Source: Periplaneta americana
Lineage: Eukaryota; Arthropoda; Insecta; Blattodea; Blattidae
Assembly (NCBI RefSeq): GCF_040183065.1
Contig: NW_027185501.1
Coordinates: 3,115,501 to 3,179,500, forward strand
Direction: 5' to 3'
DNA: 64,000 bases
How positions within the stretch are numbered: the first letter of the stretch is position 1; each line of letters opens with the position of its first letter. The position numbers and the translations under genes are program-made. Positions 1-11,300 of the stretch are shown piece after piece. The notes beneath the pieces are model-generated. The model searched no databases. It was not told the origin of the DNA and saw only the letters and a list, made by a program, of their open reading frames with translations.

Positions 1-331
1 TCAGCTTTCATTTCATCCCTAACTTAACATAAATGCAAACACCAGTATTAGGCATTCACATTACTTTAAGTTTAATTTGATCGGAATGAGAAGCATTTAT
101 TCAGCTTTCATTTCATCCCTAACTTATCAACCATTTACTGTCATAAATGCAAACACCAGTATTAGGCATTCACATTACTTTAAGTTTAATTTGATCAGAA
201 TGAGAAGCATTTATTCAGCTTTCATTTCATCCCTAACTTATCAACCATTTACTGTCATAAATGCAAACACCAGTATTAGGCATTATTCACATTACTTTAA
301 GTTTAATTTGATCAGAATGAGAAGCATTTAT
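1..331. repeat. 114-bp minisatellite, three copies
   Basis: Three direct tandem copies begin at 1, 101 and 215, each opening with TCAGCTTTCATTTCATCC and closing with GAGAAGCATTTAT. The middle copy is 114 bp. The first is 100 bp because 14 bases are missing after CTAACTTA. The third is 117 bp because of a 3-bp insertion near 284. Copies are otherwise almost identical, differing for example at GATCGGAATG versus GATCAGAATG. The window starts exactly on a unit boundary, so the array probably continues to the left. Since 114 and the 3-bp insertion are multiples of three, an open frame (77-421) passes through copies two and three; I take that as a by-product. Confidence 0.92.
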
Positions 332-586
332 TATCACGAAAGGCAGCCACCATCGGAAGCCTCCGCTGTGTCCGCGGCAGCGAAACACGAGCGCAGCGGG
401 CTTCAGAGCTGCCTGAGATGACGTCACAGGGCATCGAGTTGACGACCACTGTCTTAAATCATAGCCAGGAAGAGAAAGATGAGATAAATAAATGGAAGTC
501 AGCTACCTAATGGGGTTTGAAATATCTCGTGCACTAAAGCCTTTTAGTAGAACAGAATTTCTCAAAAGAGAAACGATTAAGATACT
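332..586. other. Non-repetitive spacer with a short CpG-rich stretch
   Basis: No gene or tandem repeat is visible here. The first 100 bases (about 340-430) are strikingly rich in CpG compared with the rest of the window, with about ten CG dinucleotides including TCCGCGGC and GAGCGCAGCGGG. The remainder (about 440-586) is AT-rich. The CpG-rich part could be the end of an unrecognised transposable element or a relic of a promoter; nothing in the sequence decides between these. Confidence 0.5.
419..426. promoter_or_regulatory. CRE-like palindrome TGACGTCA
   Basis: A perfect 8-bp TGACGTCA palindrome lies at the edge of the CpG-rich stretch. This is the consensus binding site of CREB/ATF bZIP proteins. 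No start site or coding region is visible next to it, so function is unproven and chance occurrence is possible. Confidence 0.2.
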
Positions 587-699
587 GTAGCTTAAATAAC
601 TGTCCATAAGAATATATTACGATGTACCGAAGTACATATGATACGCCTATTTCCGTGCATAAATTCTGCGTCATATGATGAAAGATGAGTGGAACAGAG

Positions 700-704
700 A
701 AAAA
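700..704 (-). terminator. Oligo-T Pol III terminator after the tRNA-like unit
   Basis: On the minus strand a run of five T lies six bases beyond the 3' end of the tRNA-like unit, inside the small inverted repeat GAGAATTTTTCTC (709-697). Runs of four or more T on the non-template strand stop RNA polymerase III, so a transcript started from the internal A and B boxes would be expected to end here. This spacing resembles a real tRNA gene more than a SINE that needs read-through. Confidence 0.4.
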
Positions 705-709
705 TTCTC

Positions 710-780
710 TCCGGCACCGGGATTTGAACCCGGGTTTTCAGCTCTACGTGCTAACGCTCTATCCATTAAGCCACACCGGA
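710..780 (-). tRNA. tRNA-like cloverleaf, anticodon position GTA (Tyr-like); probably a pseudogene or SINE-type head
   Basis: Read on the minus strand, 71 bases fold into a full cloverleaf. The acceptor stem is TCCGGTG with TGCCGGA (five Watson-Crick and two G-T pairs). The D stem is GCTT/GAGC with loop AATGGATA, the anticodon stem TTAGC/GCTGA, the variable loop four bases, and the T stem CCGGG/CCCGG with loop TTCAAAT. T8, A14, G18-G19, A21 and the TTCAA T-loop bases are all present. The internal Pol III promoter boxes are good: TGGCTTAATGG as box A and GGTTCAAATCC as box B. The anticodon loop is ACGTAGA, so the triplet in anticodon position is GTA (Tyr), but the base before it is C instead of the nearly universal T33. 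There is no intron, although eukaryotic nuclear Tyr tRNA genes usually have one. The bad loop, missing intron and position inside a dispersed repeat favour a tRNA-derived repeat over a working tRNA gene. Confidence 0.55.
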
Positions 781-1040
781 TTCCCATCCCTATGTCTGAT
801 TGAATCCTCTCAGTTTTAAGTTTCACATCTTGGGTTCCATCTAGTGGCCTACCCTCATGTACTACGTCATAGATGTATGACAGTGGCACAATGTCCATAC
901 ACATGCAGAGGTGCACTCGTTATGAGTGACTAACTGTAAGTGGCCGCGATCCGACGGAGTAAGCGCCGTCTTAAATCAGAAAGTGATTCTTTTTCGCATA
1001 TCATACATTATTATTACTAGCCTTCGTATTCCGGCTACCT

Positions 1041-2414
1041 AAAGACTGAAGTTAAGGACACATTGGGTATATAGTACTCCGAACACAGGTAATGCAACGG
1101 ATCAGAATGTAAACAAACAGGTCGTCGCTGCGTGTCCGTGGAGTACACTCAACTCCCGACATTCTGAAGCTATGCTAGTAAACACTTGTTTCAACCGTGA
1201 TGTTCATTTTCGTCGTGACCTTTGCAGTGAATAATAACGTGCATTCATAAGTTACGTAACTGGAACATATGCGGATGTCACTTGAAATGATTTTGTATGG
1301 GAAGAAATTCTTTCAATCACTGGCGTTCAAAGATATCTGTCCTACGATTTTGTGATCGTGTAAGCGAATTTTCCAACCACGGGAGAAGTCAGAACCAAAG
1401 ATAGAAAAAATTGACAAACTTTGAAAGAGTTCCGCTAGTTCTCAATAGGTGGCACTATTATTGGGGGCCATTAAGAAATGCCACGGAAAATGATTATGAA
1501 GATTAAGCATAAACTGTTCTCATAATTGACAATATCGGCGGTTTCCAATTGTTTTACAGTGAGTAAATTCTATAATGCGCGTATATTTATGTACGACTAT
1601 TATCATCGCCATCTATTCATAGAAGTAATGACTAAAGAAGCTACACTTACATCAACAAATTATCGATCACTATCGATTAGTGGGGTCAAATATCTTTGAA
1701 TGTCGTGTATATGACGTTATTTGTGCATGATATAGTACAAGATATTGCAATGTCTGATATTTTTTCGTATTTCATTAGGATATTGGATATGTCGCTTATC
1801 ATTGAAAACTCACTAATTTTCGATGTACTTTTCTAGAAATCCCTTAAAATGTATTTAATTTATTATATATCTTGATTACACAATTTATTAATAGGGATGT
1901 TAGCACTGAAGATCTTGCTAGGCTACACAAATCCGTGCTGAACGTCGAGTTAATATCTTCATAATATTCAGAGTGTGATAGTAATGGTTCTTTTAGATTA
2001 CGTTTAACACACTTTCTGTGCCTCTTGGTATTGCAGAGTCTTTCATTCAGTGCACTGTTTTTGTCACTTTTACGTTTATTTTACACTTTTATATGTAATG
2101 TTGTTTATATTGACAGTGAAAATATTAGTTTAAATATCCTCAACTATGCCCTGCAATATTACACGCTTGAGCGTCTTATCTAATCCATTTTACCTCTGCA
2201 ATGAACCTTCAATCAGCCACAAAGATGTAGTTATTAACATAATACGATTAGTAAGGCCAGTGATCGATAAGACTAATTACTATGACTGCGTCCCGGTTTT
2301 TATTTTCTAGAGGAAGAGGGCAGAGAATTTGCAACTATTTTGCATACGAAAGTACCTGTACCTGCGCTGTGACGTCACATATACTTCAAATTAGTCAACC
2401 TCATTCCAGTTTAT
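1041..2414. other. AT-rich flank, no gene recognised
   Basis: No open frame of convincing length, RNA gene or tandem repeat is visible. A 12-bp sequence TTATCGATCACT (1660-1671) reappears inverted at 2259-2270, about 610 bp apart, but the surrounding bases do not extend the match, so I do not call an element. A second TGACGTCA palindrome lies at 2370-2377. Confidence 0.5.
2370..2377. promoter_or_regulatory. Second CRE-like palindrome TGACGTCA
   Basis: This is the same perfect 8-bp palindrome as at 419-426 and is again followed by CA. It lies about 40 bases before the dispersed-repeat fragment at 2415. No transcription unit is visible nearby, so it is only a candidate site. Confidence 0.15.
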
Positions 2415-2486
2415 AGGTAGCTGAATTACGAAGCCTAATTATTATGATGTATCGAAGTACATATGATATTTCCATGCAGAAATGAG
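2415..2486 (+). mobile_element. Fragment of the 587-1040 repeat family
   Basis: It begins AGGTAGCTGAATTACGAAGC, matching the inverted right end of the element at 587-1040. It continues through GATGTATCGAAGTACATATG (one mismatch to 621-640) and then TTTCCATGCAGAAATG, related to 650-664. Similarity stops near 2486, before any tRNA-like part, so this is one truncated end. Relative to the other copy, about six bases after ATATGAT are absent. Confidence 0.5.
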
Positions 2487-3150
2487 AAGAATATAATTTT
2501 GATCAAGATGATAGTACAGGAACCACCACTGGTTGTAGTTTTCATCCCAAGTACCTTTCCTCCAACTCATTACTTCACAGGCCGTCTGTCGCATGTAATT
2601 ACTGCAGCTCGACTTTCGTTACCGCTGACTTATATCTACAGCAACAGACCTAACCGTGTTGAGCAAGACGCGCAGTTGCAGTATGAGTGTGTAACTTACA
2701 CTAATAAATATAAAACAAACACTCAACGTTTACATTGACACATAAATTTTAAGAAAGAATTCTCTGGAATAGTCCAAATTCACGTTCGAAATATGAACAA
2801 AATTAGTTACGTGTAACGCATGAAAAGTGTACATACGGTACATACTTCTCTTTTTTTTCTTGCAATTAAACTCTGAATTTTAGATATATTACAAGCTAAC
2901 TCTGTGAAATTTTCCTCAGACGCTCTTATCAGTTTTTCCTCCATTGTTTAAATTGAATTTTAGTCAGCAGAGTTGATAAATAAAAAGGAAAAATATTTTT
3001 TACAATTCTTCTATACATCCAGCGTAAAGCGTGCTGGCATAGTGAAATTGTAGTATAGTAGGAAAAAGTGTTCTTGCAAACAATGTACCGAGGAGAAATT
3101 TCAACGATAAATTCCTATTTTCTATTCACAATATTTACTGGAATTAATAT
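2487..3150. other. AT-rich flank up to the satellite edge, no gene recognised
   Basis: The stretch contains a T-rich run at about 2849-2860 and otherwise featureless AT-rich DNA. A 91-codon open frame (2463-2738, plus) overlaps it and the repeat fragment before it. That frame has no recognisable domain or supporting context, so I leave it out. The last bases before the array (GGAATTAATATTTACAATG) only share the final TTACAATG with the monomer junction. Confidence 0.5.
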
Positions 3151-4500
3151 TTACAATGAAGTAACAGACTCCCAAGATTAAAGTTAGTATCCCTGGGAGT
3201 ATAATAAGGGTTCAAACAAAAATTATGATTTAATTGTGATCCTTCTGTCAGTTTCTCAGAATATGTGGTTAAAATTTGATTTACTTTTAACATTCTTCAG
3301 CAGAGACAATGGTCCAAATTGTTACAATGAAGTAACAGACTCCCAAGACTAAAGTGTAGTATCACTGGGAGTATAATAAAAGTTCAAACAAAACTTATGA
3401 CATAATTGTGATCCTTCTGTCAGTTTCTCAGAATATGTGGTTAAATTTGATTTACTTTTAACATTCTTCAGCAGAGACAATGGTCCAAATTGTTACAATG
3501 AAGTAACAGACTCCCAAGACTAAAGTGTAGTATCATTGGGAGTATAATAAACGTTCAAAAAAAACTTATGACTTAATTGTGATCCTTCTGTCAGTTTCTC
3601 AGAATATGTGGTTAAAATTTGTTTTTACTTTTAACATTCTTCAGCAGAGACAATGATCCAAATTGCTACAATGAAGTAACAGACTCCCAAGACTAAAGTG
3701 TAGTATCACTGGGAGTATAAAAAGGTTGAAACAAAACTTATGACTTAATTGTGATCCTTCTGTCAGTTTCTCAGAATATGTGGTTAAAATTTGATTTACT
3801 TTTAACATTCTTCAGCAGAGACAATGATCCAAATTGTTACAATGAAGTAACAGACTCCCAAGACTAAAGTGTAGTATCACTGGGATTTTAATAAAGGTTC
3901 AAACAAACCTTATGACTTAATTGTGATCCTTCTGTCAGTTTCTCAGAATATGTGGTTAAAATTTGATTTACTTTTACCATTCTTCAGCAGAGACAATGAC
4001 CCAAATTGTTACAATGAAGTAACAGACTCCCAAGACTAAAGTGTAGTATCACTGGGAGTATAATAAAGGTTCAAACAAAACTTATGACTTAATTGTGATC
4101 CTTCTGTCAGTTTCTCAGAATATGTGGTTAAAATTTGATTTACTTTTAACATTCTTCAGCAGAGACAATGATCCAAATTGTTACAATGAAGTAACAGACT
4201 CCCAAGACTAAAGTGTAGTATCACTGGGAATATAATAAAGGTTCAAACAAAACTTATGACTTAATTGTGATCCTTCTGTCAGTTTCTCAGAATATGTGGT
4301 TAAAATTTGATTTACTTTTAACATTCTTCAGCAGAGACAATGGTCCAAATTGTTACAATGAAGTAACAGACTCGCAAGACTAAAGTGTAGTATCACTGGG
4401 AGTATAATAAAGGTTCAAACAAAACTTATGACTTAATTGTGATCCTTCTGTCAGTTTCTCAGAATATGTGGTTAATATTTGATTTACTTTTAACATTCTT
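3151..4500 (+). repeat. Left edge monomers of the satellite
   Basis: About eight monomers at the boundary follow no higher-order repeat that I could match elsewhere. The first is the most unusual: AAGATTAAAGTTAGTATCCC replaces the usual AAGACTAAAGTGTAGTATCA, and its later part has AAAAATTATGATTTAATT. Several neighbours have one-base indels, such as GTTAAATTTG in the second, which gives a 171-bp spacing. More diverged monomers at an array end are usual for satellites, because edges escape homogenising exchange. Confidence 0.6.
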
Positions 4501-7500
4501 CAGCAGAGACAATGATCCAAATTGTTACAATGAAGTAACAGACTCCCAAGACTAAAGTGTAGTATCACTGGGAGTATAATAAAGGTTCAAACAAAACTTG
4601 TGACTTAATTGTGATCCTTCTGTCAGTTTCTCAGAATATGTGGTTAAAATTTGATTTACTTTTAACATTCTTCAGCAGAGACAATGATCCAAATTGTTAC
4701 AATGAAGTAACAGACTCCCAAGGCTAAAGTGTAGTATCACTGGGAGTATAATAAAGGTTCAAACAAAACTTATGACTTAATTGTGATCCTTCTGTCAGTT
4801 TCGCAGAATATGTGGTTAAAATTTGATTTACTTTTAACATTCTTCAGCAGAGACAATGATCCAAATTGATACAATGAAGTAACAGACTCCCAAGACTAAA
4901 GTGTAGTATCACTGGGAGTATAATAAAGGTTCAAACAAAACTTATGACTTAATTGTGATCCTTCTGTCAGTTTCTCAGAATATGTGGTTAAAATTTGATT
5001 TACTTTTAATATTCTTCAGCAGAGACAATGATCCAAATTGTTACAATGAAGAAACAGACTCCCAAGACTAAAGAGTAGTATCACTGGGAGTATAATAAAG
5101 GTTCAAACAAAACTTATGACTTAATAGTGATCCTTCTGTCAGTTTCTCAGAATATGTGGTTAAAATTTGATTTACTTTTAACATTCTTCAGCAGAGACAA
5201 TGATCCAAATTGTTACAATGAAGTAGCAGACTCCCAAGACTAAGGTGTAGTATCACTGGGAGTATAATAAATGTTCAAATGACTTAATTGTGATCCTTGT
5301 GTCAGTTTCTCAGAATATGTGGTTAAAATTTGATTTACTTTTAACATTCTTCAGCAGAGACAATGGTCCAAATTGTTACAATGAAGTAACAGACTCCCAA
5401 GACTAAAGTGTTGTATCACTGGGAGTATAATAAAGGTTCAAACAAAACTTATGTCTTAATTGTGATCCTTCTGTCAGTTTCTCAGAATATGTGGTTAAAA
5501 TTTGATTTACTTTAACATTCTTCGGCAGAGACAATGATCCAAATTGTTACAATGAAGTAACAGACTCCCAAGACTAAAGTGTTGTATCACTGGGAGTATA
5601 ATAAAGGTTCAAACAAAACTTATGACTTAATTGTGAACCTTCTGTCAGTTTCTCAGAATATGTGGTTAAAATATGATTTACTTTCAACATTCTTCAGCAG
5701 AGACAATGATCCAAATTGTTACAATGAAATAACAGCCTCCCAAGACTAAAGTGTAGTATCACTGGGAGTATAATAAAGGTTCAAACAAAACTTATGAATT
5801 AATTGTGATCCTTCTGTCAGTTTCTCAGAATATGTGGTTAAAATTTGATTTACTTTTAACACTCTTCAGTTGAGACAATGGTCCAAATTGTTACAATGAA
5901 GTAACAGACTCCCAAGATTAAAGTGTTGGATCACAGGGAGTATAATAAAGGTTCAAACAAAACTTATGACTTAATTGTGATCCTTCTGTCAGTTTCTCAG
6001 AATATTTGGTTAAAATTTGATTTACTTTTAACATTCTTCAGCAGAGACAATGGTCCAAATTGTTACAATGAAGTAACAGACTCCCAAGACTAAAGTGTAG
6101 TATCAATGGGAGTATAATAAAGGTTCAAACAAAACTTATGACTTAATTGTGATCCTTCTGTCAGTTTCTCAGAATATGTGGTTAAAATTTGATTTACTTT
6201 TAACATTCTTCAGCAGAGACAATGATCCAAATTGTTACAATGAAGTAACAGACTCCCAAGACTAAAATGTTGTATCACTGGGAGTATAATAAAGGTTCAA
6301 ACAAAACTTATGACTTAATTGTGATCCTTCTGTCAGTTTCTCAGAATATGTAGTTAAAATTTGATTTACTTTTAACATTCTTCAGCAGAGACAATGGTCC
6401 AAATTGTTACAATGAAGCAACAGACTCACAAGACTAAAGTGTAGTATCACTGGGAGTATAATAAAGGTTCAAACAAAACTTATGACTTAATTGTGATCCT
6501 TCTGTCAGATTCTCAGAATATGTGGTTAAAATTTGATTTACTTTTAACATTCTTCAGCAGAGACAATGATCCAAATTGTTACAATGAAGTAGCAGACTCC
6601 CAAGACTAAAGTGTAGTATCACTGGGAGTATAATAAAGGTTCAAACAAAACTGATGACTTAATTGTGATCCTTCTGTCAGTTTCCCAGAATATGTGGTTA
6701 AAATTTGATTTACTTTTAACATTCTTCAGCAGAGACAATGATCCAAATTGTTACAATGAAGTAACAGACTCACAAGGCTAAAGTGTAGTATCACTGGGAG
6801 TATAATAAAGGTTCAAACAAAACTTATGGCTTAATTGTGATCCTTCTGTCAGTTTCTCAGAATATGTGGTTAAAATTAGATTTACTTTTAACATTCTTCA
6901 GCAGAGACAATGATCCAAATTGTTACAATGAAGTAACACACTCCCAAGACTAAAGTGTAATATCACTGGGAGTATAATAAAGGTTCAAACAAACTTATGA
7001 CTTAATTGTGATCCTTCTGTCAGTTTCTCAAAATATGTGGTTAAAATTTGATTTACTTTTAACATTCTTCAGCAGAGACAATGATCCAAATTGTTACAAT
7101 GAAATAACAGACTCCCAAGACTAAAGTGAAGTATCACTGGGAGTATAATAAAAGTTCAAACAGAACTTATGACTTAATTGTCATCATTCTGTCAGTTTCT
7201 CAGAATATGTGGTTAAAATTAGATTTACGTTTAACATTTTTCACCAGAGGCAATGATCCAAAATGTTACAATGAAGTAACAGACTCCCAAGACTAAAGTG
7301 TAGTATCACTGGGAGTATAATAAAGGTTCAAACAAAACTTATGACTTAATTGTGATCCGTCTCTCAGTTTCTCAGAATATGAGGTTAAAATTTGATTTAC
7401 TTTTAACATTCTTCAGCAGAGACAATGGTCCAAATTGTTACAATGAAGTAACAGACTCCCAAGACTAAAGTGTAGTATCACTGGGAGTATAATAAAGGTT

Positions 7501-9480
7501 CAAACAAACCTTATGACTTAATAGTGATCCTTCTGTCAGTTTCTCAGAATATGTGGTTAAAATTTGATTTACTTTTAACATTCTTCAGCAGAGACAATGA
7601 TCCAAATTGTTACAATGAAGTAACAGACTCCCAAGACTAAAGTGTAGTATCACTGGGAGTATAATAAAGGTTCAAACAAAACTTATGACTTAATTGTGAT
7701 CCTTCTGTCAGTTTCTCAGAATATGTGGTTAAAATTTGATTTACTTTTAACATTCTTCAGCAGAGACAATGGACCAAATTGTCACAATGAAGTAACAGAC
7801 TCCCAAGACTAAAATGTATTATCACTGTGAGTATAATAAAGGTTCAAACAAAACTTATGACTTAATTGTGATCCTGCTGTCAGTTTCTCAGAATATGTGG
7901 TTAAAATTTGATTTACTTTTAACATTCTTCAGCAGAGACAATGATCCAAATTGTTGCAATAAAGTAACAGACTCCCAAGGCTAAAGTGTAGTATCACTGG
8001 GAGTATAATAAAGGTTCAAACAAAACTTATGACTTAATTGTGATCCTTCTGTCAGTTTCTCAGAATATGTGGTTAAAATTTGATTTACTTTTAACATTCT
8101 TCAGCAGAGACAATGATCCAAATTGTTACAATGAAGTAACAGACTCCCAAGACTAAAGTGTAGTATCACTGGGAGTATAATAAAGGTTCAAACAAAACTT
8201 ATGAATTAATTGTGATCCTTCTGTCAGTTTCTCAAAATATGTGGTTAAAATTTGATTTACTTTTAACATTCTTCAGCAGAGACAATGATCCAAATTGTTA
8301 CAATGAAGTAACAGACTCCCAAGACTAAAGTGTAGTATCACTGGGAGTATAATAAAGGTTCAAAAAAAACTTATGACTTAATTGTGATCCTTCTGTCAGT
8401 TTCTCAGAATATGTGGTTAAAATTTGATTTACTTTTAACATTCTTCAGCAGAGACAATGATCCAAATTGTTACAATGAAGTAACAGACTCCCAAGACTAA
8501 AGTGTAGTATCACTGGGAGTATAATAAAGGTTCAAACAAAACTTAAGACTTAATAGTGATCCTTCTGTCAGTTTCTCAGAATATGTGGTTAAAATTTGAT
8601 TTACTTTTAACATTCTTCTGCAGAGACAATGATCCAAATTGTTACAATGAAGTATCAGACTCCCAAGACTAAGGTGTAGTATCACTGGGAGTATAATAAA
8701 GGTTCAAATGACTTAATTGTGATCCTTCTGTCAGTTTCTCAGAATATGTGGTTAAAATTTGATTTACTTTTAAAATTCTTCAGCAGAGACAATGGTCCAA
8801 ATTGTTACAATGAAGTAACAGACTCCCAAGACTAAAGTGTAGTATCACTGGGAGTATAATAAAGGTTCAAACAAAACTTATGACTTAATTGTGATCCTTC
8901 TGTCAGTTTCTCAGAATATGTGGTTAAAATTTGATTTACTTTTAACATTCTTCAGAAGAGACAGTGATCCAAATTGTTACAATGAAGTAACAGACTCCCA
9001 AGACTAAAGTGTAGTATCACTGGGAGTATAATAAAGGTTCAAACAAAACTTATGACTTAATTGTGATCCTTCTGTCAGTTTCTCAGAATATGTGGTTAAA
9101 ATTTGATTTACTTTTAACATTCTTCAGCAGAGACAATGATCCAGATTGTTACAATGAAGTAACAGACTCCCAAGACTAAAGTGTAGTATCACTGGGAGTA
9201 TAATAAAGGTTCAAACAAAACTTATGACTTAATAGTGATCCTTCTGTCAGTTTCTCAGAATATGTGGTTAAAATTTGATTTACTTTTAACATTATTTAGC
9301 AGAGACAATGATCCAAATTGTTACAATGAAGTGACAGACTCCCAAGACTAAAGTGTAGTATCACTGGGAGTATAATAAAGGTTCAAACAAAACTTGTGAC
9401 TTAATTGTGATCCTTCTGTCAGTTTCTCAGAATATGTGGTTAAAATTTGATTTACTTTTAACATTCTTCAGCAGAGACAA
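4500..9480 (+). repeat. About 5-kb multi-monomer block, copy 1 (repeats 8,055 bp downstream)
   Basis: Diagnostic variants recur at exactly +8,055: ACAAAACTTG (4591/12646), the 9-bp-deleted monomer with ATGTTCAAAT (5271/13326), TTCAGAAGAGACAG (8951/17006), CCAGATTG (9141/17196) and AACTTGTGAC (9391/17446). The block spans about 29 monomers. By eye there are roughly 18-20 single-base differences, so the copies are about 99.6% alike. The left end is placed where variants stop matching (4471 against 12526), and the right end near 9490, where copy 1 has AAATTCTTAC and copy 2 AAATTGTTAC. Confidence 0.75.
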
Positions 9481-11300
9481 TGATCCAAATTCTTACAATG
9501 AAGTAACAGACTCCCAAGACTAAAGTGTAGTATCACTGGGAGTATAATAAAGGTTCAAACAAAACTTATGACTTAATTGTGATCCTTCTGCCAGTTTCTC
9601 AGAATATGTGGTTAAAATTTGATTTACTTTTAACATTCTTCAGCAGAGACAATGATCCAAATTCTTACAATGAAGTAACAGACTCCAAAGACTAAAGTGT
9701 AGTATCACTGGGAGTATAATAAAGGTTCAAACAAAACTTATGACTTAATAGTGATCCTTCTGTCAGTTTCTCAGAATATGTGGTTAAAATTTGATTTACT
9801 TTTAACATTCTTCAGCAGAGACAATGGACCAAATTGTTACAATGAAGTAACAGACTCCCAAGACTAAAGTGTAGTATCACTGGGAGTATAATAAAGGTTC
9901 AAAAAAAACTTATGTCTTAATTGTGATCCTTCTGTCAGTTTCTCAGAATATGTGGTTAAAATTTGATTTACTTTTAACATTCTTCTGCAGAGACAATGAT
10001 CCAAATTGTTACAATGAAGTATCAGACTCCCAAGACTAAGGTGTAGTATCACTGGGAGTATAATAAAGGTTCAAATGACTTAATTGTGATCCTTCTGTCA
10101 GTTTCTCAGAATATGTGGTTAAAATTTGATTTACTTTTAAAATTCTTCAGCAGAGACAATGGTCCAAATTGTTACAATGAAGTAACAGACTCCCAAGACT
10201 AAAGTGTAGTATCACTGGGAGTATAATAAAGGTTCAAACAAAACTTATGACTTAATTGTGATCCTTCTGTCAGTTTCTCAGAATATGTGGTTAAAATTTG
10301 ATTTACTTTTAACATTCTTCAGAAGAGACAGTGATCCAAATTGTTACAATGAAGTAACAGACTCCCAAGACTAAAGTGTAGTATCACTGGGAGTATAATA
10401 AAGGTTCAAACAAAACTTATGACTTAATTGTGATCCTTCTGTCAGTTTCTCAGAATATGTGGTTAAAATTTGATTTACTTTTAACATTCTTCAGCAGAGA
10501 CAATGATCCAGATTGTTACAATGAAGTAACAGACTCCCAAGACTAAAGTGTAGTATCACTGGGAGTATAATAAAGGTTCAAACAAAACTTATGACTTAAT
10601 AGTGATCCTTCTGTCAGTTTCTCAGAATATGTGGTTAAAATTTGATTTACTTTTAACATTATTTAGCAGAGACAATGATCCAAATTGTTACAATGAAGTG
10701 ACAGACTCCCAAGACTAAAGTGTAGTATCACTGGGAGTATAATAAAGGTTCAAACAAAACTTGTGACTTAATTGTGATCCTTCTGTCAGTTTCTCAGAAT
10801 ATGTGGTTAAAATTTGATTTACTTTTAACATTCTTCAGCAGAGACAATGATCCAAATTCTTACAATGAAGTAACAGACTCCCAAGACTAAAGTGTAGTAT
10901 CACTGGGAGTATAATAAAGGTTCAAACAAAACTTATGACTTAATTGTGATCCTTCTGCCAGTTTCTCAGAATATGTGGTTAAAATTTGATTTACTTTTAA
11001 CATTCTTCAGCAGAGACAATGATCCAAATTCTTACAATGAAGTAACAGACTCCAAAGACTAAAGTGTAGTATCACTGGGAGTATAATAAAGGTTCAAACA
11101 AAACTTATGACTTAATAGTGATCCTTCTGTCAGTTTCTCAGAATATGTGGTTAAAATTTGATTTACTTTTAACATTCTTCAGCAGAGACAATGATCCAAA
11201 TTGTTACAATGAAGTAACAGACTCCCAAGACTAAAGTGTAGTATCACTGGGAGTATAATAAAGGTTCAAACAAAACTTATGACTTAATTGTGATCCTTCT
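8570..11300 (+). repeat. Tandem duplication of an 8-mer (1,367 bp)
   Basis: Two adjacent copies lie at offset 1,367, which is eight monomers minus one 9-bp deletion. Shared markers are CTTCTGCAGAG (8616/9983), the TTCAAATGACTT deletion monomer (about 8702/10069), TTCAGAAGAG (8951/10318), CCAGATTG (9141/10508), ATTATTTAGCAG and the CTTGTGACTT monomer. Copy 1 also belongs to the 8,055-bp duplication, but the downstream block near 17 kb has only a single 8-mer. The extra copy therefore arose after the larger duplication, or was lost from the other block. Confidence 0.75.

Larger units (their letters stand above)
587..1040. mobile_element. MITE-like dispersed element with internal tRNA-like sequence
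   Basis: The right end, read on the minus strand from 1040, starts AGGTAGCCGGAATACGAAGG. It resembles the plus-strand start of a related fragment at 2415 (AGGTAGCTGAATTACGAAGC), followed in both by a TA-rich stretch and ATGTAT. The left end (from about 587, GTAGCTTAAATAACTG) is a more diverged version that leads into GATGTACCGAAGTACATATG at 621-640, which is shared with one mismatch by the fragment at 2446-2465. Thus the two ends are imperfect inverted repeats of about 35-40 bp enclosing about 450 bp. There is no room for a transposase. Flanking AAGATACTG (left) and AAAGACTG (right) are similar but not a clean target-site duplication. The tRNA-like body at 710-780 lies inside. It could instead be a tRNA-derived SINE inserted into, or overlapping, another repeat. 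I associate such sequences with blattodean insect genomes from memory only. Confidence 0.45.

Noticed and set aside
77..421. 114-codon plus-strand frame.
   Set aside because: Most of it is the 114-bp minisatellite read through in frame, and it then runs into the CpG-rich spacer. No domain or signal was recognised.
671..916. 81-codon minus-strand frame.
   Set aside because: It covers the tRNA-like unit and the repeat element around it; the reading is a by-product of the RNA-like sequence.
1660..2270. 12-bp inverted repeat TTATCGATCACT, about 610 bp apart, as ends of another small transposon.
   Set aside because: The match does not extend on either side and no target-site duplication is visible; one such pair can occur by chance in AT-rich DNA.
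2463..2738. 91-codon plus-strand frame.
   Set aside because: It starts inside the dispersed-repeat fragment, has no recognisable domain and lacks any supporting splice or promoter context.
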